DNA from: an uncultured Clostridia bacterium
GTDB lineage: Bacteria; Bacillota; Clostridia; TANB77; CAG-508
Length of the DNA stretch: 11,471 bases
NCBI GenBank assembly: GCA_934149155.1
Contig: CAKPDZ010000045.1
Span: 1-11,471 of the forward strand
Reading direction: 5' to 3'
Part shown: in pieces, positions 7,064 through 11,471 of the stretch
Numbering within the stretch: position 1 is the first letter of the stretch
How the letters are laid out: each line of letters starts with the position of its first letter
The notes under the pieces: model-generated
The model's database searches: none
Seen by the model: the letters and a program-made list of their open reading frames with translations, nothing else
What the model was told of the DNA's origin: nothing
Made by a program: the position numbers and the translations under genes

Positions 7064-7125
7064 AAAAATCATTCAAAATACCGGAGGCGTACATGTAGTA
7101 CGTCGAGGATTTTTGAATGATTTTT
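7064..7125. repeat. Perfect 15-bp inverted repeat between pflB and pflA
   Basis: AAAAATCATTCAAAA (7064-7078) is the exact inverse of 7111-7125. A second, inner stem CGTAC (7088-7092)/GTACG (7098-7102) closes a 5-base loop ATGTA. TAGGCA before the left arm (7058-7063) also recurs as an inverse, TGCCTA, at 7138-7143. There is no T run after the stem in the pflB direction, so it looks like an attenuator, an RNA processing or stabilising structure, or a dispersed palindromic repeat rather than a full terminator. Confidence 0.75.
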
Positions 7126-7150
7126 AACAAAGCAAGATGCCTATTATTTT

Positions 7151-9388
7151 TTAAATTCTCTCGTGTATTGTTCTATTAATAACATCTAATTGTTGTTCTC
7201 TTGTTAATTTTGTAAAATGTACTGCATATCCTGAAACTCTAATTGTAAGTTGTGGATATTTTTCTGGATGTTCCATAGCGTCTTCTAATAATGCTCTATC
7301 AAATACGTTTACATTTATGTGATGTCCTGTTTGTGCAAAATATCCATCTAACATACTTACTAAGTTATTTACTTTTGTTTCTTCATCTTGTCCTAGTGTT
7401 GCTGGTGTAATAGCAAATGTAAATGAAATTCCATCTTCTGAATCTTCAAATGGTAATTTTGCTATTGAGTTCATTACTGCTAATGCTCCATTTACATCTC
7501 TACCATGTAGTGGGTTTGCTCCAGGTCCAAATGGTGCTCCTGCACGTCTTCCATCTGGTGTATTTCCTGTTGCTTTTCCATATACAACATTTGATGTGAT
7601 TGTTAATATTGATAATGTGTGTTTTGAGTCTCTATATGTTGGATGTTTCTTTAATTTATTTAAGAATCTTCTAACAACTTCAACTGCTATTGTATCTACT
7701 CTGTCATCATCATTACCAAATTGAGGATATTCTCCTTCTACTTGATAATCTACTGCTAATCCATTTTCATCTCTAATTACTTTTACTTTTGCATATTTGA
7801 TTGCTGAAAGTGAATCTGCAACTACTGATAATCCAGCAACTCCACATGCCATTGTTCTTATTACATCTTTATCATGTAAAGCCATTTCTATTGCTTCATA
7901 TGAGTATTTGTCATGCATGTAATGTATTGCATTTAATGCTTTTATATATATTTTTGCAACATAATCCATCATTTGATCAAATTTTTCTATAACTTCGTCA
8001 TAGTTTAAATATTCTGATGTGATTGGTTCAAATTTTGGTGTAATTTGTTTTCCAGTTTTTTCGTCTTTACCTCCGTTGATTGCATATAATAATGTTTTTG
8101 CTAAGTTTGCTCTTGCTCCGAAGAATTGCATTTGTTTTCCTATTTTCATAGGTGATACGCAACATGCTATTCCATAGTCATCTCCTAATGTTGCTCTCAT
8201 TACATCATCATTTTCATATTGAATTGATGATGTTTTTATTGATAAATTTGCTGTATATTTCTTGAATCCTTCTGGTAATCTTGTTGACCATAATACTGTT
8301 AAGTTTGGTTCTGGAGCTGGTCCTAAGTTTTCTAATGAATGTAATACTCTGAATGAGTTTTTAGTAACTAATGTTCTACCATCAATTCCCATTCCACCAA
8401 TGCTTTCTGTTACCCATACTGGGTCTCCACTAAATAATTCATTGTATTCTGGTGTTCTTAAAAATCTTACTAATCTTAATTTCATTATAAAGTGATCCAT
8501 TAATTCTTGTGCTGTTTCTTCTGTTAATGTTCCATTTTTTAAGTCTCTTTCTATATATATATCTAAAAATGTTGATGTTCTACCAATACTCATTGCAGCA
8601 CCATTTTGGTCTTTTACTGCTCCTAAGTATCCAAAGTATAACCATTGGATTGCTTCTTTTGCATTTTCAGCAGGTCTAGAGATATCATATCCGTATTTTT
8701 CTGCCATTATCTTTAATTGGTTAAGTGCTTTTATTTGTTCTGATATTTCTTCTCTTTCTCTTATTACTTTTTCTGTAAAGTCATCTACATTTAATATTTC
8801 TAATTCTTCTTTTTTCTCAGCTATTAATGCATCTACACCATATAGTGCAACTCTTCTGTAGTCTCCTATAATTCTTCCTCTTCCATATCCGTCTGGAAGT
8901 CCTGTTATTAAGTGTGAACTTCTTGCTGCTCTAATGTCTGGTGTATATACATCAAATACTCCATCATTATGTGTTTTTCTTGCTGTATGGAAAATTCTAT
9001 CTGTTTCTGGGTCAACTTCTCTTCCATATGCTTCACATGATTTTTCTACAATTCTTATTCCACCAAATGGCATTATTGCTCTTTTTAGTGGTGCATCTGT
9101 TTGTAGTCCTACTATTTCTTCTAAGTCTTTGTCTATATATCCAGCTTCATGTGCTGATACTGTTGATATTGTTTTTACATCTATATCTAACACTCCACCT
9201 TTAGCATCATGCTCTTTTTTATATAATTCTAATACTTCATCCCATAGTTTTTTCGTTTTTTCTGTTGTTCCTGTTAAAAAGCTTGCATCTCCAACATATG
9301 GTGTGTAATTTTTTTGTATGAAGTTTCTTACGTCTATTTGTCTCTTCCATTCCCCTTTGTTAAAACCATTCCATTGTTCAAATTCCAT
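7151..9388 (-). CDS. pflB: Pyruvate formate-lyase (formate C-acetyltransferase)
   Basis: Glycyl radical enzyme that converts pyruvate and CoA to acetyl-CoA and formate during anaerobic growth; cytosolic homodimer. The protein is 745 aa (E. coli 760). The paired catalytic cysteines lie in GIACCVSP at 409-410 and the glycyl-radical site is RVSGYAVHF with Gly720, both intact. FGGIRIVEKSCEAYGREVD and YTPDIRAARSSHLITGLPDG are typical of true PFL rather than of other glycyl radical enzymes. I chose the ATG at 9388 (MEFEQWNGF). An ATG five codons upstream at 9403 overlaps the GGAGG ribosome binding site, which lies 8 bases before 9388. The gene has a perfect sigma-A promoter and is followed by pflA. 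Confidence 0.98.
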   Translation of the reverse strand: MEFEQWNGFNKGEWKRQIDVRNFIQKNYTPYVGDASFLTGTTEKTKKLWDEVLELYKKEHDAKGGVLDIDVKTISTVSAHEAGYIDKDLEEIVGLQTDAPLKRAIMPFGGIRIVEKSCEAYGREVDPETDRIFHTARKTHNDGVFDVYTPDIRAARSSHLITGLPDGYGRGRIIGDYRRVALYGVDALIAEKKEELEILNVDDFTEKVIREREEISEQIKALNQLKIMAEKYGYDISRPAENAKEAIQWLYFGYLGAVKDQNGAAMSIGRTSTFLDIYIERDLKNGTLTEETAQELMDHFIMKLRLVRFLRTPEYNELFSGDPVWVTESIGGMGIDGRTLVTKNSFRVLHSLENLGPAPEPNLTVLWSTRLPEGFKKYTANLSIKTSSIQYENDDVMRATLGDDYGIACCVSPMKIGKQMQFFGARANLAKTLLYAINGGKDEKTGKQITPKFEPITSEYLNYDEVIEKFDQMMDYVAKIYIKALNAIHYMHDKYSYEAIEMALHDKDVIRTMACGVAGLSVVADSLSAIKYAKVKVIRDENGLAVDYQVEGEYPQFGNDDDRVDTIAVEVVRRFLNKLKKHPTYRDSKHTLSILTITSNVVYGKATGNTPDGRRAGAPFGPGANPLHGRDVNGALAVMNSIAKLPFEDSEDGISFTFAITPATLGQDEETKVNNLVSMLDGYFAQTGHHINVNVFDRALLEDAMEHPEKYPQLTIRVSGYAVHFTKLTREQQLDVINRTIHERI

Positions 9389-9453
9389 TTTTATTACCTC
9401 CATTTTTTATTATTACCAATCTTGTTGCTTTTTATCATTTTTCACCATTTCGT

Positions 9454-9482
9454 ATTATAAATTTTATGTTGTTTTTTGTCAA
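9454..9482 (-). promoter_or_regulatory. Consensus sigma-A promoter of pflB
   Basis: Minus strand: -35 TTGACA (9482-9477), exactly 17 bases, -10 TATAAT (9459-9454), a full match to consensus. The start of transcription would be near 9447, about 60 bases ahead of the pflB ATG. I found no clear Rex or FNR operator over it. Such a promoter fits constitutive, high expression of a central fermentation gene. Confidence 0.9.
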
Positions 9483-9511
9483 TGATTTTTAAGTTGATTT
9501 TTGAAAATGAT

Positions 9512-9538
9512 AAGAAGAGTGTATTTTACACCCTCCTC
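9512..9538 (-). terminator. Hairpin after the SUMF1-domain gene, probable terminator
   Basis: As minus-strand RNA, GAGGAGGGUGUA pairs with UACACUCUUCUU around a 3-base AAA loop: 12 pairs, three of them G-U. The plus-strand RNA would have three mismatches instead, so the structure favours the minus-strand transcript. The sequence after it is only partly U-rich (AUCAUUUUC). It lies 73 bases past the stop of the SUMF1-domain gene and 30 bases ahead of the pflB -35 box, consistent with separating the two units. Confidence 0.5.
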
Positions 9539-9611
9539 ATTCTAATTTTTATATTTAATTCTTTGTTTGAGCTCATTCTATTTTATCGCTACACAGGACT
9601 CAGAGCTACAA

Positions 9612-9722
9612 TTAATAAAGTACTACACGAAAGCCGATGTTGTTGCGGAAATTGGTCGTATTGAGGTTAGAACGGATGGTTGCAGGAACATAGCTACCAA
9701 AGTTGTCATAATAACCTCCTCG
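9612..9722 (-). other. Candidate DGR variable region (VR) at the end of the SUMF1 domain
   Basis: These 111 bases (RGG motif to stop) are about 41% GC by my count, well above the rest of the gene. Codons 497-506, 508-514 and 516-523 all end in C or T (TAT, GAC, AAC, TTT, AGC, GTT, ATC, TCT, CTC, TTC), as expected if they derive from AAY codons of a template repeat mutated at adenines. The stretch ends with CGCAACAACATCGGCTTTCG and the conserved GFRVV core. The raised GC content continues past the stop (about 9582-9611: TGTAGCTCTGAGTCCTG), where an IMH-like homing signal would lie. No template repeat or reverse transcriptase is in this window, so the call is inferred from resemblance to known FGE-fold DGR targets. 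Confidence 0.5.
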
Positions 9723-11201
9723 TAAGGCACAAGGATTGCTTAAAGAAGAGGCATATTCAAGTGTCCATTCCCATACATTTCCAGCCAAATCATATATTCC
9801 ATGTTTACAAAATGTTTCACTCGCTCCTGTTGATAATAATACACTTTTATTTGAATCTTTTTTTCCATATGCTCCATTTGTCCAATCTCCCAATTTAGAA
9901 TTAGTATATATAGCATATTTTGAATTTTCATTTGTTATATTCCATAAACTATTACTGTAATTTCCCCAATTTGTACTATTAGTTTTTAAATCTGCTTGTG
10001 CTGTTCCTTTTGTTTCTAAATATTTTAATACTAAATCCCATTGCACTCCAAACATTAAACTACTTGTATAATTTCCAGATTTCATATTACTTGCTAATGT
10101 TTGGGCTTGACTACATGTTACATTATTGTATGGATATGCATTTTGCTTTATTACTGGTATTTCTGTTGGTGCTGTTGTTGATGAACCAGATATCTTTGGC
10201 GAGTCTTCTATTCCTGTTTCATATTTTCCTACATAGAATCCTCCATTTTGATATACACTTTTTAACATGTTTTGTTTTAGTTCTGTGTATTTATCCGTTG
10301 TTAGCCCTGTTGTTGCATCTGAATAATATTTATCTTCCCATCCTGATCTTCTATAATCCTTTGTATATGTGTGTAAATCCGTTTCTATTACTGAATACTC
10401 GTCTTCTGTAAATTCTGTTATATCTAATCCTGCTGTTTGATATACTTCTTCTGTCATAGGCACTTCTATCCATACATATTGATTTCCATTACTGTCTTGT
10501 ATTGTATATCCATTTTTCAAACTAGTTCCTTCAACTTTTGTAAATTCATCCGGTAAATATGGGTTAGTTGTTTTTGTATTACTTGATACTGTTGTTGAGC
10601 CTCCATTTGTTTCCTCTCCTGGTTGTTTTGGTTCTGCTTCAATATTTACTCCTATTTCTGTTGATAAGTTTTCTTTTGTTTCATCTATTGGTGTCTTTAA
10701 CAATTTTACCTTTACTATCATTGTAGTTTCCTCTTGAGCCTTTAATGTTGTTTTATCTAATTCACATATTACTTCAAAATATTCTTCATTTGTACTTGTT
10801 GCCTCTGCTTTTAAATCTGCTGATATATCTTGACTCTTATTTTTTACTGTATATGTTGCTATTGCTGTTTCCCCTTTCGCAGTCAATCCTGATACAGTCA
10901 TTGTTCCTTCTGTTCTTTTATTTTCATTTATTGTTGCAACTGTTGTTCCTTCTCCACTTGTCGTTGGTGTCCCTATCATTTCTACTACAAAATTTGATTG
11001 ATTCGCTTCTGATTTTGCAGTTCCATCTATATTTAATCCTATATTTGATATTGCCGCATATCCTACTGCTACTAGTAAAATTGTAACCAATATAATTCCA
11101 CCAATAACTTTGTTATTTGTACTTCTCATATATGTTTTCGTCCCTTCTTTACTAATATAAACTTTTCTATTATTTTTATTCTGTTCATTTTTCTTGTTCA
11201 T
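9612..11201 (-). CDS. Membrane-anchored protein with C-terminal non-catalytic FGE/SUMF1 (C-type lectin) domain
   Basis: A 529-aa protein predicted to face outward. Residues 1-32 are polar and basic, followed by one membrane segment at about 33-52 (VIGGIILVTILLVAVGYAAI) resembling SipW-dependent or pilin-like signal anchors. Residues 58-190 form an all-beta-looking domain, then a Gly/Ser/Thr linker (193-212). The FGE-sulfatase-like fold starts near NPYLPDEFTKVEG (213-225) and includes GNQYVWIEVP, DLAGNVWEW (471-479), RGG (494-496) and GFRVV (523-527). The copper-binding cysteines of true formylglycine-generating enzymes are absent between RGG and GFRVV, so it is probably a binding protein, not an oxidase. 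Start: ATG 11201, with AAGGA 11 bases upstream. The last ~40 codons are compositionally different (see the variable-region entry). No convincing promoter points into the gene in the present orientation. Confidence 0.9.
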   Translation of the reverse strand: MNKKNEQNKNNRKVYISKEGTKTYMRSTNNKVIGGIILVTILLVAVGYAAISNIGLNIDGTAKSEANQSNFVVEMIGTPTTSGEGTTVATINENKRTEGTMTVSGLTAKGETAIATYTVKNKSQDISADLKAEATSTNEEYFEVICELDKTTLKAQEETTMIVKVKLLKTPIDETKENLSTEIGVNIEAEPKQPGEETNGGSTTVSSNTKTTNPYLPDEFTKVEGTSLKNGYTIQDSNGNQYVWIEVPMTEEVYQTAGLDITEFTEDEYSVIETDLHTYTKDYRRSGWEDKYYSDATTGLTTDKYTELKQNMLKSVYQNGGFYVGKYETGIEDSPKISGSSTTAPTEIPVIKQNAYPYNNVTCSQAQTLASNMKSGNYTSSLMFGVQWDLVLKYLETKGTAQADLKTNSTNWGNYSNSLWNITNENSKYAIYTNSKLGDWTNGAYGKKDSNKSVLLSTGASETFCKHGIYDLAGNVWEWTLEYASSLSNPCALRGGYYDNFGSYVPATIRSNLNTTNFRNNIGFRVVLY

Positions 11202-11208
11202 GTTTTTT

Positions 11209-11235
11209 ATTTTCCTTAAGTTATATACTTAAAGA
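11209..11235 (+). repeat. Left inverted-repeat arm (27 bp)
   Basis: ATTTTCCTTAAGT, centre TATAT, then ACTTAAAGA. The arm itself has dyad symmetry: two 13-base half-sites, if extended to 11239, around a 5-base centre. This fits a recombinase core site or a dimeric operator. On the minus strand its outer edge supplies the AAGGA ribosome binding site of the SUMF1-domain gene. The only mismatch with the right arm is at 11215, inside that AAGGA. Confidence 0.85.
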
Positions 11236-11348
11236 AAATACACAAAGTTATACAAATTAGTAATACCAACACATACAACGTTTTTGTGTTAATATAAAAT
11301 GCTAAAATTATTATGAAGAAATTTTTTGTTTTTAATGTCGAAAAAATG

Positions 11349-11377
11349 TTGATAAATAGAGCTTTTATTGTTATAAT
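11349..11377 (+). promoter_or_regulatory. Strong sigma-A promoter inside the inverted repeats, reading right
   Basis: Plus strand: -35 TTGATA (11349-11354), a 17-base spacer, -10 TATAAT (11372-11377). Transcription would start near 11384 and run through the right arm and out of the window. Only one base differs from the consensus hexamers. Confidence 0.8.
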
Positions 11378-11394
11378 CAAATTAAGTTTTTATA

Positions 11395-11421
11395 TCTTTA
11401 AGTATATAACTTAAAGAAAAT
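11395..11421 (-). repeat. Right inverted-repeat arm (27 bp)
   Basis: Inverse of the left arm at 26 of 27 positions. The 17-base core TTAAGTATATAACTTAA (11398-11414) is the exact inverse of 11216-11232, including the asymmetric 5-base centre, so the two sites are in opposite orientation, as inversion requires. Confidence 0.85.
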
Positions 11422-11454
11422 TTTTGAATTTTTTATACATATTCCAACATATTT

Positions 11455-11471
11455 TGCACATTTGAGACCGG
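11455..11471 (+). repeat. Partial third copy of the 32-bp repeat, cut by the window end
   Basis: The last 17 bases, TGCACATTTGAGACCGG, match the first 17 of unit 2 of the pyrH-frr repeat (5066-5082) at 15 positions and in the same orientation. The copy presumably continues beyond the window. This marks the unit as a dispersed repeat and not just a local duplication. Confidence 0.6.

Larger units (their letters stand above)
11209..11421. other. Candidate invertible promoter (inverton) upstream of the SUMF1-domain gene
   Basis: A 213-bp unit: left 27-bp arm (11209-11235), 159-bp interior (11236-11394), right 27-bp arm (11395-11421). The interior carries one strong promoter, pointing right, away from the SUMF1-domain gene. 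Inversion would turn it toward that gene, with transcription starting about 11 bases inside the arm and a leader of about 45 bases carrying the ribosome binding site. In the minus direction I find only poor hexamer pairs (for example TTGTAT-20-TATAAC). A divergent promoter region with two copies of an operator is the main alternative. No recombinase gene lies in the window. Confidence 0.6.

Noticed and set aside
9389..9403. Earlier ATG for pflB
   Set aside because: That ATG is part of the ATGGAGG binding site itself; 9388 has correct spacing.
9413..9448. 11-codon leader peptide (MVKNDKKQQDW) ahead of pflB
   Set aside because: Its ATG falls at the predicted transcription start, it has no ribosome binding site, and its composition shows no attenuation logic.
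9612..11201. Active formylglycine-generating enzyme or nonheme iron oxidase
   Set aside because: The catalytic cysteine pair between RGG and GFRVV is absent, and the protein is membrane-anchored with a beta-rich N-terminal domain.
11236..11394. A minus-strand promoter (TTGTAT-20-TATAAC) for the SUMF1-domain gene in the present orientation
   Set aside because: The spacer is 20 bases and the hexamers are poor, so it would be weak at best. If start-site mapping showed it active, the OFF assignment would need revision.

Overview
The window is AT-rich and its codons favour A/T endings (AGA, ATA, TTA). Every gene I can support lies on the minus strand, so transcription runs from high to low coordinates. 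AGGAGG-type ribosome binding sites, sigma-A promoters with 17-base spacers, the pyrH-frr-uppS-cdsA-rseP order and a pflB-pflA pair point to an anaerobic low-GC member of the Bacillota, most likely a gut-type clostridial lineage. I cannot name the genus.

Layout in the direction of transcription. (1) 11471-11202 is an intergenic control region. Two 27-bp inverted repeats (26/27 identical) flank 159 bp that carry an excellent sigma-A promoter pointing away from the next gene. This is the layout of an invertible, phase-variable promoter, shown here in the apparent OFF orientation. (2) 11201-9612 encodes a 529-aa membrane-anchored protein ending in a non-catalytic FGE/SUMF1-type C-type-lectin domain. 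Its last ~40 codons are richer in GC than the rest of the gene, use mostly NNC/NNT codons and end in GFRVVLY, which resembles the variable region of a diversity-generating retroelement (DGR) target. No reverse transcriptase or template repeat is in the window. (3) 9482-6280 holds pflB under a perfect TTGACA-17-TATAAT promoter, a perfect 15-bp hairpin, then pflA: pyruvate formate-lyase and its activating radical-SAM enzyme. (4) 6277-5958 is a compact unit with its own promoter, a 66-aa basic protein of unknown function and a strong hairpin. (5) 5863-2083 is a housekeeping operon: pyrH (UMP kinase), frr (ribosome recycling), uppS (undecaprenyl-PP synthase), cdsA (CDP-diacylglycerol synthase) and an unusually short rseP that lacks the PDZ domain. 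A 2 x 32 bp tandem repeat sits between pyrH and frr, and dxr is absent from its common place between cdsA and rseP. (6) 2046-1837 is a 210-bp imperfect palindrome resembling a small non-autonomous element. (7) 1797-1 holds aspS with its promoter; the C-terminal end is cut by the window edge.

How the parts fit. pflB/pflA serve anaerobic pyruvate fermentation. The pyrH-rseP operon joins nucleotide supply, translation recycling and envelope lipid synthesis. The notable part is the right end. If the inverted repeats recombine and the C-terminus is DGR-diversified, the cell would have a surface ligand-binding protein whose expression is switched by DNA inversion and whose binding face is hypermutated. 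Both claims are inferences from sequence layout; the recombinase, the template repeat and the reverse transcriptase would all have to be encoded elsewhere.
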